64,000 nucleotides of DNA. Source: Pyxidicoccus sp. MSG2 (lineage in GTDB: Bacteria; Myxococcota; Myxococcia; Myxococcales; Myxococcaceae). Where the stretch lies: contig NZ_JAPNKC010000001.1 in assembly GCF_026626705.1 (NCBI RefSeq), positions 9,380,001-9,444,000 of the forward strand. The letters run 5' to 3'. The notes under the pieces were generated by a model. That model did not search any database. It worked only from the letters and a program-made list of their open reading frames with translations, and was not told the DNA's origin. Below, one piece after another: positions 42,976 through 51,783 of the stretch (position 1 is its first letter; the number at the start of each line of letters is the position of its first letter). A program made the translations under genes and the position numbers.

Positions 42976-44472
42976 TCAGGGCCGCGCCGTCGCGCCGGGC
43001 CGCTCCCGCACCCAGAGGACGTACTCGCCGTCCCGGAGCTGCTCGCGCCAGCCGCCGCGCGCGCGCAGTTTGTCGAGCAGGATGTGGCCCGGGTTCTCCA
43101 CCTTCCAGACGAGGTAGTCCGGGTCATACCGCTCGAGGGCGTCCGCCCAGCCCGGCTGGCCCCAGGTCAGCCGGGTGTAGTCGTCGTGGATGGCCAGGGG
43201 GAACGGGTCGTTCCGGCTGTCGATGAAGACCTTGTAGTCCGGCCCGGCGAAGTACGAGATGGAGCCGCCGAGGGCGAAGGGGTTGAGCACCCGTCCCGGT
43301 GGCAGCCGGCGCAGCGCCGCCAGGGCGTCGAGCGGAATCCACGTGCGCTTCACGCCCTGCTCCATCGGCGTCGGGTGCGCCGCATGGATGGCGGTCAGCG
43401 CCGCCAGGACCAGGGTGGGCCAGAGCGCGCCCCGGCTCCGGGAGGCCCAGCCGTCCAGCGCGTCATCCACCTGCTTCCAGAGGCGCCACGCTCCGGCGCT
43501 GGACGCGCCCGCTGTCGTCCGCGCGGCGTGCTCCAGCAGCGCGAGCGCCAGCAGCACGGCGGCGTACGGCGCATGGCGCTGCACCTTGAGGGCGGCGATG
43601 CCGAGCACCACCGCGGGCAGGAGGCAGGTCACCGAGCGCGAGGGCGCCCGGCCCACGGTGAACAGCGCCGCGCCCGCCAGCGCGAGGTAGGCCCAGCTCC
43701 AGCCCAGGTCCAAATCGAGCGGCCGCCACTCGACGATGGTCTGCGTGGACTCCAGCACCGAGTGGTGCAGGGGATAGAGGTAGATGGCGGGACCATCCGG
43801 GCCCAGGCCGGCCGCGAGGTATGCGGCCACGGCGAAGGCAAAGGCGTGCAGCGAGCGGCGCCGCGACTCCGGCCCCGGCACCTCCAGCGCCTGTCCCACG
43901 GCGGCGGCGCCGAGCAGGGCGGGGCCCAGCGGCCAGCTCCCGTGGAGGTTGGCCCAGGCGACGCCCAGCAGGGGGAAGGCCCAGAGGACGCGGGAGTTGC
44001 CCGCGCGCCACGACTGGACGCACAGCACCGCGACGGTGAAGAGCAGGTGGCCCACGTGGAAGGGGCGCTCCGCCGGCCAGGTGGGGGCCTGCACCAGGAG
44101 GACACCGCCCAGCGCGGCCAGGGTGAGCAGTCCGCGGTGCCCGGAGGCGGCCCGGCCCAGGGCCTTCCACAGGAGCAGGATGTTGGCGGCCACGAGCGCG
44201 GCGATGAAGAGCGCCGGCCCTCCCGCGCCGAGCCACCGCGCCAGCAGCACGCAGAGCACGCCGAAGCCCCACTCGTGCGGCACCCAGCCGGAAGTCCCGG
44301 TGAGGCTGAAGGGGTCCACCCGGGTGAAGCCGTGCTCCAGGATGAAGCGGCCCCCGGCGAGGTGGAAGAAGAGGTCGTAGTGCTTGAGCGGCGACATCGC
44401 CAGCCGCGTGGCGAACACCAGCGCGAGGAGGGCCGCCGGCCCGGGGAGGAAGAGGGCGTACCGCGTTCGCAT
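42976..44472 (-). CDS. Polytopic membrane protein, GT-C-like
   Basis: The 498-residue protein has roughly ten hydrophobic helices over residues 8-360 and a soluble C-terminal domain (RVLNPFALGGSISYFAGPDY, RYDPDYLVWKVENPGHILLD). The early loop YDLFFHLAGGRFILEHGF, with acidic and His residues after the first helix, matches a pattern seen in GT-C type glycosyltransferase-like membrane proteins. Activity is uncertain. It follows the next listed gene by 12 bases on the same strand, so the two are one operon. Confidence 0.7.
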   Translation of the reverse strand: MRTRYALFLPGPAALLALVFATRLAMSPLKHYDLFFHLAGGRFILEHGFTRVDPFSLTGTSGWVPHEWGFGVLCVLLARWLGAGGPALFIAALVAANILLLWKALGRAASGHRGLLTLAALGGVLLVQAPTWPAERPFHVGHLLFTVAVLCVQSWRAGNSRVLWAFPLLGVAWANLHGSWPLGPALLGAAAVGQALEVPGPESRRRSLHAFAFAVAAYLAAGLGPDGPAIYLYPLHHSVLESTQTIVEWRPLDLDLGWSWAYLALAGAALFTVGRAPSRSVTCLLPAVVLGIAALKVQRHAPYAAVLLALALLEHAARTTAGASSAGAWRLWKQVDDALDGWASRSRGALWPTLVLAALTAIHAAHPTPMEQGVKRTWIPLDALAALRRLPPGRVLNPFALGGSISYFAGPDYKVFIDSRNDPFPLAIHDDYTRLTWGQPGWADALERYDPDYLVWKVENPGHILLDKLRARGGWREQLRDGEYVLWVRERPGATARP

Positions 44473-44484
44473 CCGCGCCGCCGG

Positions 44485-45651
44485 CTAGCGCAGCCCCAGC
44501 CGGCGCAGCATCACCGCGCGGATGGAGGGAATCCGGAACCGGTAGATGAGCGCGTCCGCGAAGTAGTGCGCCAGCACCACCGCGAAGCTCAGGGACGTCA
44601 GGACGCGCAGCAGGGGCCAGGCGCGCACGACGTCCGCCTGGCTCGCGGACACACCGAACAGGGCCTCCTCCTGGAGCACGCCGTGCACCACGCCCAGCGC
44701 CAGCAGGGGCAGCATGCTCGCAATCATCAGCGGGACGATGAGCGCGCGGGGCACGCGGGAGGTGTCGCCCTGGCGAGGCTCCAGCATCCGGGCGGAAATC
44801 ACGTAGTACTCCAGCCCGTGCATGGCGGGCAGCATCACGTAGCCCCACGAGGGCGCCACCAGGACGAGCCCCGTGGCCGTCGCCATGGCCAGCAGGTAGA
44901 GCACCTTCGGCCCGCTCCGCGTCCCCGCGCCCAGCACGGAGCGGAAGAGCACCACGAAGTAGCCCATCCACACCGCCAGCAGGACGGCGAGCGTCTCGCG
45001 GGGCAGCACCGCGCCCTGGCCCACGTCGAGGTAGGCGGAGGCGTCGGGGCTCGTGGACTCGGAGACGAAGAGGATGCGCACCAGGAGCAGGGTGAGCATC
45101 AGCGGCACGTACAGCTTCTGCAGCTCGCGCTCCTTCGGGGAGGACGCGGGCAGCCCGGCGTCACCTTCGCGCAGCCCGTGCAGCGACCAGAGGCCCCGGT
45201 GCTGGGACAGCGTGTGGTGCAGGCCGAACACGTTGAACACCACGGCCACCGCGTAGGTGTGCGCGGTGAGGTCCGCGTAGAAGCTGAAGAAGAAGCCCGT
45301 GCCTACCGCGAGCATGGCCAGCGCCCCCGCGAGCACCTGCCGGGGCTGGCCCGGCGCCGCCGTCAGCACGTCCCGGTGCACGGCGAAGAGCAGGAAGGTG
45401 AGCACCACGTGCGTGGCATTGCCCAACAGGTTCTGCGCGGTCCACGCCGCCAGGCGATGCGCGCCGTCCGCGGCCGGGGCGGACAGCACGCTGGACGCGG
45501 CCACGCCCAGCGCGAGCGCCAGGGGCAGGGCGATGATGAGGAGGTCCGCCCGCGCGGAAAACAGCCACAGCCCACGGAATGCCAGGGTGCCCGGCAGGCC
45601 GGGGGCTGGAACGTGGGTCCGGGAAGGGGCGGCGGGAAGCACCGGCGTCAT
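44485..45651 (-). CDS. His-rich polytopic membrane protein of unknown function
   Basis: The 388-residue protein has about nine membrane helices. Histidines recur near helix ends: NATHVVLTFLLFAVHRD, FGLHHTLSQHRGLWSLH, AMHGLEYYVISARM and LAHYFADALIYRFR. The spacing recalls membrane di-iron or Brp/Blh-type oxygenases, but no family signature is complete. Co-transcribed with the GT-C-like gene (12-base gap). Function unknown. Confidence 0.7.
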   Translation of the reverse strand: MTPVLPAAPSRTHVPAPGLPGTLAFRGLWLFSARADLLIIALPLALALGVAASSVLSAPAADGAHRLAAWTAQNLLGNATHVVLTFLLFAVHRDVLTAAPGQPRQVLAGALAMLAVGTGFFFSFYADLTAHTYAVAVVFNVFGLHHTLSQHRGLWSLHGLREGDAGLPASSPKERELQKLYVPLMLTLLLVRILFVSESTSPDASAYLDVGQGAVLPRETLAVLLAVWMGYFVVLFRSVLGAGTRSGPKVLYLLAMATATGLVLVAPSWGYVMLPAMHGLEYYVISARMLEPRQGDTSRVPRALIVPLMIASMLPLLALGVVHGVLQEEALFGVSASQADVVRAWPLLRVLTSLSFAVVLAHYFADALIYRFRIPSIRAVMLRRLGLR

Positions 45652-45804
45652 CGGGCGTGAATCCTACCACGCCTGATGCGCACCGTGCCCCCAGGAATTC
45701 CAGGCGGTTGGACCGGCCTCCGGGCTTCCCCGTTGAGGGCCGCAACCTTCTGCCACCAGGTGCGATAATCCCGGTAACGGATCACCACATTCGAGGGGGC
45801 AGTC

Positions 45805-46656
45805 ATGTCCATCAACGGTATTGGCAGTGGCCGCGGCGCCACGACTCCGCAGACGGTTCGCTCGCCGGACGTCGAGGAGACCCGTCAGCCCCAGCCCCGC
45901 ACGGCCAACGCCACGCCCCGGACGGGCATGCCCTCCACCAGCGCCTTCGAGAAGCCCCAGGCGGACTACCGCAAGCTGGGCGCCCCCGAGCCGGGTCCGC
46001 TCGAGTCCATCGGCAAGGCCGTGGGTGAGGCGGTGAAGGCCGCGGCCGCCGCGGTGGTGCAGGCCGCGGAGGACGCCAAGCGGCTCCAGGACATCAAGGA
46101 CACCCTCAAGGACTCGCCCACCGGCGCGGCGGCGGTGAAGTACCTGGAGGACAAGAACATCAAGGTCGAGTTCGCCGACGGCGGTGGCTCGTACTGGGAT
46201 GGCAACAAGATTGTCATCGACCGCACCCGCCCGGTGGACCGCAACGCCCTGACGCTGGTCCATGAAGTCAACCACGCCAAGGCCAGCATCGACGGCCCCA
46301 AGGCGGACATCGTCAAGGACACGCGCGCCGACTACGTGAAGAAGATGCTGGACGAGGAGGTGCGCGGCACCGTCGACAGCATCAAGGCGAAGAACGAGCT
46401 GGTCGCCAGCGGGAAGACCATCACCGCCACGTACCCGCTGGAGGCCAAGTACAACGAGGCCTACAAGAAGGGCGTCGAGGACGCGAAGAAGGCGAACCCC
46501 AAGGCCACCGAGGCGGAGCTGAAGGCGGCGGGTGAGAAGGCCGGCTACGACCGCGTCCTCAAGGGCTTCCAGGACGGCGAGGTGACGACCAGCACCACGG
46601 GCGTCAAGTATCCGGACTACTACGGGTCGGCCTGGGACCGCGCCCATCCGAAGTGA
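45805..46656 (+). CDS. Zincin-like protein (HExxH)
   Basis: The 283-residue protein has a Pro/Thr/Arg-rich, low-complexity N-terminus (residues 1-60) without a signal peptide, an Ala-rich helix (66-90), and a compact domain with LTLVHEVNHAKASIDG: His153, Glu154, His157, with Glu184/185 as the likely third ligand in KKMLDEEVRGTVDS. This is the gluzincin layout. A Lys/Ala/Glu-rich helical C-terminus follows. The unstructured N-terminus suggests secretion by a non-Sec route. The next gene overlaps its stop codon. A gagggggc site precedes the ATG. Confidence 0.7.
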   Translation: MSINGIGSGRGATTPQTVRSPDVEETRQPQPRTANATPRTGMPSTSAFEKPQADYRKLGAPEPGPLESIGKAVGEAVKAAAAAVVQAAEDAKRLQDIKDTLKDSPTGAAAVKYLEDKNIKVEFADGGGSYWDGNKIVIDRTRPVDRNALTLVHEVNHAKASIDGPKADIVKDTRADYVKKMLDEEVRGTVDSIKAKNELVASGKTITATYPLEAKYNEAYKKGVEDAKKANPKATEAELKAAGEKAGYDRVLKGFQDGEVTTSTTGVKYPDYYGSAWDRAHPK

Positions 46657-47333
46657 GACGACAGGCATTCACCGTGGGCCTGCTGGCCCTGAACATGCTC
46701 TACTGCGCCCACGCCCCTTCGCGGAGTGGGCCTCGTGAGGATGAGATGGTGATTGCCAAGACCGAGACGCTGCTGCGCATCGCCCAGGTCGACCCGGTCC
46801 ACGCCGACACGATGTCCCGGCAGCCGACCACGTTCTCCACGGAGCCGCTGAGCTTCTACGGCCACTTCAAGCTGCTCACCGCCGACGTGATGCTGCCGCA
46901 CCGGCCCATCCAGTTCCGCTACGTGGATGATGGCAGGCAGGTGGTGGTCCTCTCCGGCCGGGAGCAGGACATCTACAACGTCAACGCGCGCGAGAAGCTC
47001 TCTCTCGACGCCGCGCACGTGCCGGAGTACGTGCGCTTCTTCATCGCCAACACCGGGGGCACCGGCCGCCGCGTGGTGGAGAAGGCCGCGGATGTTCCCT
47101 GGCGGGGCGATGTGGACACCACGCCCGAGCTGGCCACGAAGAAGGCGGAGGTCAGCGCCCGGCTGCACCCCCTGCACGTCACGGCCGGCGACGCGGGCTT
47201 CCAGGCGGTGGCGCTCGTCCTCGAGGACGACGTCCTCCACGAGCTGACACTCCAGATCCGCAAGGACGGCCACGTGGACACCACCCGCTCCCAGGTGGTG
47301 CTGTCCTCCCTGCCGGTGCCCGTCACCTTCTAG
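46653..47333 (+). CDS. Putative exported partner of the zincin
   Basis: The GTG start overlaps the stop of the zincin gene (GTGA), implying coupling. The 226-residue product has a signal peptide with a possible lipobox (LLALNMLYC). The rest is beta-rich (FYGHFKLLTADVMLPHRP, RQVVVLSGREQDIYNV, GFQAVALVLEDDVLHE) with no enzyme motif. It may bind, chaperone or neutralise the zincin; this is inferred only from the overlap. Confidence 0.65.
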   Translation: MRRQAFTVGLLALNMLYCAHAPSRSGPREDEMVIAKTETLLRIAQVDPVHADTMSRQPTTFSTEPLSFYGHFKLLTADVMLPHRPIQFRYVDDGRQVVVLSGREQDIYNVNAREKLSLDAAHVPEYVRFFIANTGGTGRRVVEKAADVPWRGDVDTTPELATKKAEVSARLHPLHVTAGDAGFQAVALVLEDDVLHELTLQIRKDGHVDTTRSQVVLSSLPVPVTF

Positions 47334-47371
47334 GCCGGCTCGCCGCCGCCCGTGGTAAGACAGGCCTGTTC

Positions 47372-48697
47372 ATGGAAGGCCGCCTGCTGCTGAAGAACTG
47401 CGCCGTGTTCCGCGCGGATGGTCGCGTCCGCAACGGCATGGCCGTGGTGGTGGAAGGAAACACCATCCACCGCGTGGCTCCGGACGCCCAGGTGCCCGTG
47501 CTGCCCGGCGACTGGGAGGTGGCGTGCCGGGGACGGCTCGTCGCGCCCGGGCTGGTGGACTGCCACTCGCATCTCGTCAATGGCCAGTTGTTGCCGCCCA
47601 CCGGGCCCTTCCTGCTGCTGTCGCCCGCCGAGCGGCTGGAGCGGATGCTGCGGGTGGCGCGGCTGCTGACGGACGAGGACGTGGAGGCGCTCACCCGCTT
47701 CGCCGCGGCCCGCGCGCTGCGCGACGGCGTCACGCTGGTGGTGGAGCACCTGTCCTGCCAGGACGTGGCCGGAGGGCTCGCCGCCCAGGCCCGCGCGGCG
47801 GAGGCACTGGGCCTGCGGCTGGTGACGAGCCACTCCACCCACAGCCTGGAGGGCGCCCCGCAGGCGGAGGCCTGGCTCCAGGCCAACGCGGACTTCGTGC
47901 GCGAGCGCCGGGAGCATCCGCTGGTGCGCGGGGCGCTCGGCTTCCATGCCTCGTACACGTGCGACCACGCGCTGCTCACCCGTGTGGCCCGGCTGAGCCG
48001 CGAGCTGGACGCGCCCACCGTCTTCCACCTCGCGGAGAGCGAGGACGACCTCACCATCACCTACGCCCGGCACAACCAGCGCGTGGTGCCCCGGCTGGAC
48101 GCGCTGGGGCTGCTCAACGCGCGCGCCATCGCCGCCTACGCGCGCACCCTGGACAGCGCCGAGGCCGTGCGCCTGCAGAACAGCGGCGCCTTCGTGGCGC
48201 TCGCGCCCCGTGGCGTGCGCACGCTGGAGCGTGGCGGGGACCCGATGGAGGCGGTGCTGTCTCGCATGCACCTGGTGGGGCTGGGCACCGGCGGCCATGG
48301 CTCGCTCCAGGAGGAATTGCTGGCCGCGCTCGTGGGCGTGCTGCGCATCGCCCGCGCCGGGCGCCTGCCGGACGTGGACGGCTCCCTGGCCCACCTGCTC
48401 ATCAACGGCCCGGCGGAGCTGTGCACGCGGCTGTTCGGGCTGCCGTCGGGCAACGTGGAGGAGGGGAGCATCGCGGACCTCGTCGTCTACGACTCCGTGC
48501 CCCCGGCGGACCCGGAGACGGGCTACTCGCCGCACCTGCTCGGGCAGATGTCGCGCGCGCCGGTGGCGTGGACGGTGGTGGACGGCCGCGTCCGCGTGCG
48601 CGAGGGCCAGTTGCTGGGCCTCGACTTCGTGGAGCTGGCCAGCGCCGCGACGGATGCGCTCCACCGGGTGTGGACGCGCGCACGGCTGGGCAGCTGA
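47372..48697 (+). CDS. SsnA/Trz-type amidohydrolase homologue
   Basis: At 441 residues it has the TIM-barrel amidohydrolase layout: HxH at 65/67 (LVDCHSHLVNG), later His ligands in ALGFHASYTCDHALL and TVFHLAESEDD. The usual GTDG, with the metal-site Asp near the barrel end, reads GLGTGGHGS (residues 304-311), with Gly307 in place of Asp. The C-terminus (GSIADLVVYDSVPP) is typical. Loss of that Asp suggests altered or absent hydrolysis. It precedes the RNA methyltransferase gene by five bases. Confidence 0.8.
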   Translation: MEGRLLLKNCAVFRADGRVRNGMAVVVEGNTIHRVAPDAQVPVLPGDWEVACRGRLVAPGLVDCHSHLVNGQLLPPTGPFLLLSPAERLERMLRVARLLTDEDVEALTRFAAARALRDGVTLVVEHLSCQDVAGGLAAQARAAEALGLRLVTSHSTHSLEGAPQAEAWLQANADFVRERREHPLVRGALGFHASYTCDHALLTRVARLSRELDAPTVFHLAESEDDLTITYARHNQRVVPRLDALGLLNARAIAAYARTLDSAEAVRLQNSGAFVALAPRGVRTLERGGDPMEAVLSRMHLVGLGTGGHGSLQEELLAALVGVLRIARAGRLPDVDGSLAHLLINGPAELCTRLFGLPSGNVEEGSIADLVVYDSVPPADPETGYSPHLLGQMSRAPVAWTVVDGRVRVREGQLLGLDFVELASAATDALHRVWTRARLGS

Positions 48698-48702
48698 GGG
48701 GG

Positions 48703-49692
48703 ATGGGCGCCGTGCCTTCCTCGCTGGTGGACACCCTGCGCGCCGCGCGTGACAGGCGGGGGCCGCTGCTGTCCGACGCGCGCACCACCGCCTTCCGCGT
48801 GCTCCATGGCGAGGCGGACGGCGTCCCCGAGGTGACGGCGGATGTCTTTGGCGGGGGGCTGTATGTCATCAGCCTCTACAGGGACTTCACGCCCGCCGAG
48901 GAGGAGGCGCTGCTCGACGCGGCGGTGGCCGCCTGGGCGCCGAGGAGCGTCTACCTCAAGCGCCGTCCCCGCGAGGCGCGCGTGCTGGCCAACGTGGCGA
49001 AGGAGTCGCTCGCGCCGGAAGTCCCCGCCCGGGGCGAGCCGGTGGAGTCCCTCACCGCGCTGGAGAATGGCCTGTCGTTCCTCATCCGCCCCGCGCAGGG
49101 GCTGTCGGTGGGGCTGTACCTGGACATGCGTGACACCCGCGCGTGGCTCCAGGAGCGGGCGCGCGGCCTCTCCGTGCTCAACCTCTTCGCGTACACGTGC
49201 GCCTTCGGCGTGGTGGCCTCCGCGAGCGGCGCGAAGCGGGCGCTCAACATCGACGCCAGCCGCCGCGTGCTGGAGTGGGGCGAGGAGAACGCGCGCCTCA
49301 ACGGCCAGCCCGTGGACCGCTACGACTACGTGGCCGGGGACGTGTTCGACTGGCTCAAGCGCCTGGCGAAGAAGGGGGAGGCGTTCGACGTCGTCATTTC
49401 GGATCCCCCGTCCTTCTCCACCACCCGCACCGCGCGCTTCTCCGCCGCGCGCGACTACGCCCGGCTGGCGGACGCCGCCGCGCGCGTGGTGGCGCCCGGA
49501 GGCCGGCTGGTCGCCTGCTGCAACCACGCGGGCCTGCCCGCGCGCCGCTTCGAGACGATGGTGGCGGAGGGCGTGGCGCTCGCGGGACGGAAGGGGAAGG
49601 CGGTGGGCTCGCTCGGCCCCTCCGCGCTCGACTTCCCTTCCTTGCCCGGCGAGGAGCCAGCCCTGAAGGTCCACGTGGTGGAAGTTCGTTAG
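48703..49692 (+). CDS. RlmI/RlmK-type class I SAM methyltransferase
   Basis: The 329-residue protein has VTADVFGGGLYVISLYRDFT in the PUA-like N-terminal half, GLYLDMRDTRAWLQ, and the SAM fold: SVLNLFAYTCAFGVVASASG, ALNIDASRRVLEWGEENARL and the catalytic-site-like VVISDPPSFSTT. It resembles rRNA cytosine-5 methyltransferases (RlmI family). The substrate is presumed rRNA. Start ATG 48703 sits against a ctgagggg site; a GTG at 48712 is possible. Confidence 0.82.
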   Translation: MGAVPSSLVDTLRAARDRRGPLLSDARTTAFRVLHGEADGVPEVTADVFGGGLYVISLYRDFTPAEEEALLDAAVAAWAPRSVYLKRRPREARVLANVAKESLAPEVPARGEPVESLTALENGLSFLIRPAQGLSVGLYLDMRDTRAWLQERARGLSVLNLFAYTCAFGVVASASGAKRALNIDASRRVLEWGEENARLNGQPVDRYDYVAGDVFDWLKRLAKKGEAFDVVISDPPSFSTTRTARFSAARDYARLADAAARVVAPGGRLVACCNHAGLPARRFETMVAEGVALAGRKGKAVGSLGPSALDFPSLPGEEPALKVHVVEVR

Positions 49693-49728
49693 CGCCGCGG
49701 GGCCCGGCGCGGCTAAGGTCAGCGCGTC

Positions 49729-50964
49729 ATGGCTCCCGTGGCCCAGCAGCAGCGCGACACCGCCCGCTTCGGCAGGTACCGGCTCATCGACCGCATTGCC
49801 GTGGGTGGCATGGCGGAGATCTTCCTCGCGCACCAGAAGCATGACGACGGCCACGAGTCGCCCGTCGTCATCAAGCGCATCCGCCCGCACCTGTCCAAGC
49901 ACGCGGCCTTCGTGAAGATGTTCCTCAACGAGGCCCGGCTCGCCTCGCAGCTCAACCACCCCAACGTCGTCCAGATTCACGACCTGGGGAAGATTGCGGA
50001 GAGCTACTTCATCGCCATGGAGTACGTGGCCGGGCGCGACATGCGCCGGGTGGTGCCCAAGGCGGAGGCGCTCGGGATTCCCTTCCCGCTGGTGTACGCG
50101 GTGAAGATTGCCTCGCAGGTGTGCGCGGGGCTTCACCATGCGCACACGAAGGTGGACCTGTACGGCAACCCGCTCAACATCGTCCACCGGGACGTGTCGC
50201 CGGAGAATGTCGTCGTCGCGTTCGACGGCTCGGTGAAGATTCTCGACTTCGGCATCGCCAAGGCCGCCAACCAGGTGGAGCAGACGCGCACCGGCGAAAT
50301 CAAGGGCAAGCTCAGCTACATGAGCCCGGAGCAGTGCCTGGGCAAGCCGCTGGACTGCCGCAGCGACATCTTCTCCCTGGGCGTCGTCCTCTACGAGTGG
50401 CTCACCGGCTTCAAGCTCTTCACCGGTGAGTCCGAGGTGGCGGTGATGCGCAGCATCACCGAGGGAAAAATCTATACGCCCTCGTACTTCCGGGAGGACC
50501 TGCCCGAGCGGCTGGAGCTCATCCTGATGAAGGCGCTGGAGCGCGACAGGGACAAGCGCTACCAGACGGCCGCGCAGATGCAGAAGGACCTGGACGCCTT
50601 CCTGGACGCGTACGAGTTCACCCCCACGCCGCTGCACCTGTCCAACTTCCTCAAGCAGCTTTTCGAGGAGGAGCTGCAGGAGGAGCAGCGGCGCATGCAG
50701 GTGCGTGCGGCGCAGGCGCCCACGTCGGAAGAGGCGCTGGAGTTGTCGGACGTGGTGGCCGCGCTCGACACGGTGAAGGGCGCGCCCGCGCCGGAGCCCG
50801 TCTCCCCGGAGGGCGCGAGCGACGACCACACGGAGCCGCGCATGCTGGCCGTGCCGCTCAGCCCCGCCGCGTACGAGGCGCTGGAGGCGGTGGCCCGCCG
50901 CAACGACGTCCCGGTGGGCCGGCTCGTGTCCGAGCTCCTCGAGTCCTGGCTGAAGTACCGCTGA
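49729..50964 (+). CDS. pkn14: Soluble Ser/Thr protein kinase, likely Pkn14
   Basis: Kinase domain residues about 16-290: Gly loop IAVGGMAEIFLA, Lys49 (VVIKR), catalytic HRD with Asp155 (IVHRDVSPEN), DFG Asp173 (ILDFGIAKAA) and APE-like MSPEQCL. There is no membrane span. Residues about 300-330 are a Glu/Arg coiled coil, and the C-terminal 40 residues (LSPAAYEALEAVARRNDVPV, ending LLESWLKYR) look like a ribbon-helix-helix or similar small dimerisation fold. In M. xanthus the soluble kinase Pkn14 phosphorylates MrpC, and lies about nine genes from mrpC; here the gene is about 14 kb from mrpC in a similar order. The name rests on this synteny. Confidence 0.85.
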   Translation: MAPVAQQQRDTARFGRYRLIDRIAVGGMAEIFLAHQKHDDGHESPVVIKRIRPHLSKHAAFVKMFLNEARLASQLNHPNVVQIHDLGKIAESYFIAMEYVAGRDMRRVVPKAEALGIPFPLVYAVKIASQVCAGLHHAHTKVDLYGNPLNIVHRDVSPENVVVAFDGSVKILDFGIAKAANQVEQTRTGEIKGKLSYMSPEQCLGKPLDCRSDIFSLGVVLYEWLTGFKLFTGESEVAVMRSITEGKIYTPSYFREDLPERLELILMKALERDRDKRYQTAAQMQKDLDAFLDAYEFTPTPLHLSNFLKQLFEEELQEEQRRMQVRAAQAPTSEEALELSDVVAALDTVKGAPAPEPVSPEGASDDHTEPRMLAVPLSPAAYEALEAVARRNDVPVGRLVSELLESWLKYR

Positions 50965-50965
50965 C

Positions 50966-51763
50966 ATGCCCCGGCTGAAGCTGACGCTCGAGTACGAGGG
51001 GACGCGCTACGTGGGCTGGCAGGTGCAGCCCAATGGCCCGTCCGTGCAGGCGACGCTGGAGGACGGGCTGGCCCGGCTGCTGGGCGAGCGGGTGTCCGTG
51101 TTCTGCGCGGGGCGCACCGACTCGGGCGTCCACGCCACCGGGCAGGTGGCCAGCTTCGACACCGCGCGGGTGCTGCCGATGAAGGCGTACGTCATGGGCC
51201 TCAATGGCCTGCTGCCGGACGACCTCGCGGTGGTGTCCGCGGTGGAGGTGCCGGACGACTTCGACCCGCGCCGCTGGTCCCGGGGCAAGCGCTACCGGTA
51301 CCGGCTGAGCAACCGCCGCACGCGCTCGCCGATGCGCCGGGCGACACACTGGGAGGTGTTCGCCGCGCTGGACGTGGAGGCCATGCGGCGCGCGGCGACG
51401 CACCTGCTGGGCCGGCACGACTACTCCGCCTTCCGGGCGGCGGACTGCCAGGCGAAGCACGCGATGCGCGAGATTCGGCGGCTGGCGGTGGAGGGCGAGG
51501 CCGGGGACGCGGTGTCCTTCGTGGTGGAGGGCACGGCCTTCCTCAAGCACATGGTGCGCAATCTGGTGGGGACGCTGGTGGAGGTGGGGAAGGGGAAAAG
51601 GCCCGAGGCGTGGGTGGCGGAGGTGCTGGCCTCGCGCAACCGGAAGCGGGCCGGGCCCACGGCGCCGCCGCAGGGGCTGGTGCTGGAGGAGGTCTTCTAC
51701 GGGGATGGCCCGCCTCCTCGCACGCCGGGTAGCGCGGCGGACGCGGACGAGGACGAGGGCTGA
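50966..51763 (+). CDS. truA: tRNA pseudouridine(38-40) synthase TruA
   Basis: At 265 residues it is typical for TruA. Catalytic Asp52 lies in CAGRTDSGVHATGQVASF, with FDPRRWSRGKRYRYRLS and GTAFLKHMVRNLVGTLVEVG as further signatures. It starts two bases after the kinase stop, so the two are probably co-transcribed. The enzyme makes pseudouridine in tRNA anticodon arms. Confidence 0.95.
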   Translation: MPRLKLTLEYEGTRYVGWQVQPNGPSVQATLEDGLARLLGERVSVFCAGRTDSGVHATGQVASFDTARVLPMKAYVMGLNGLLPDDLAVVSAVEVPDDFDPRRWSRGKRYRYRLSNRRTRSPMRRATHWEVFAALDVEAMRRAATHLLGRHDYSAFRAADCQAKHAMREIRRLAVEGEAGDAVSFVVEGTAFLKHMVRNLVGTLVEVGKGKRPEAWVAEVLASRNRKRAGPTAPPQGLVLEEVFYGDGPPPRTPGSAADADEDEG

Positions 51764-51783
51764 ACTGGGGTAGGCTGCCGGCC

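Noticed and set aside
43084..45660. An 858-codon open frame antisense to the two membrane proteins
   Set aside because: Translation is Gln/His/Arg-rich without any fold; the minus strand gives coherent polytopic proteins.
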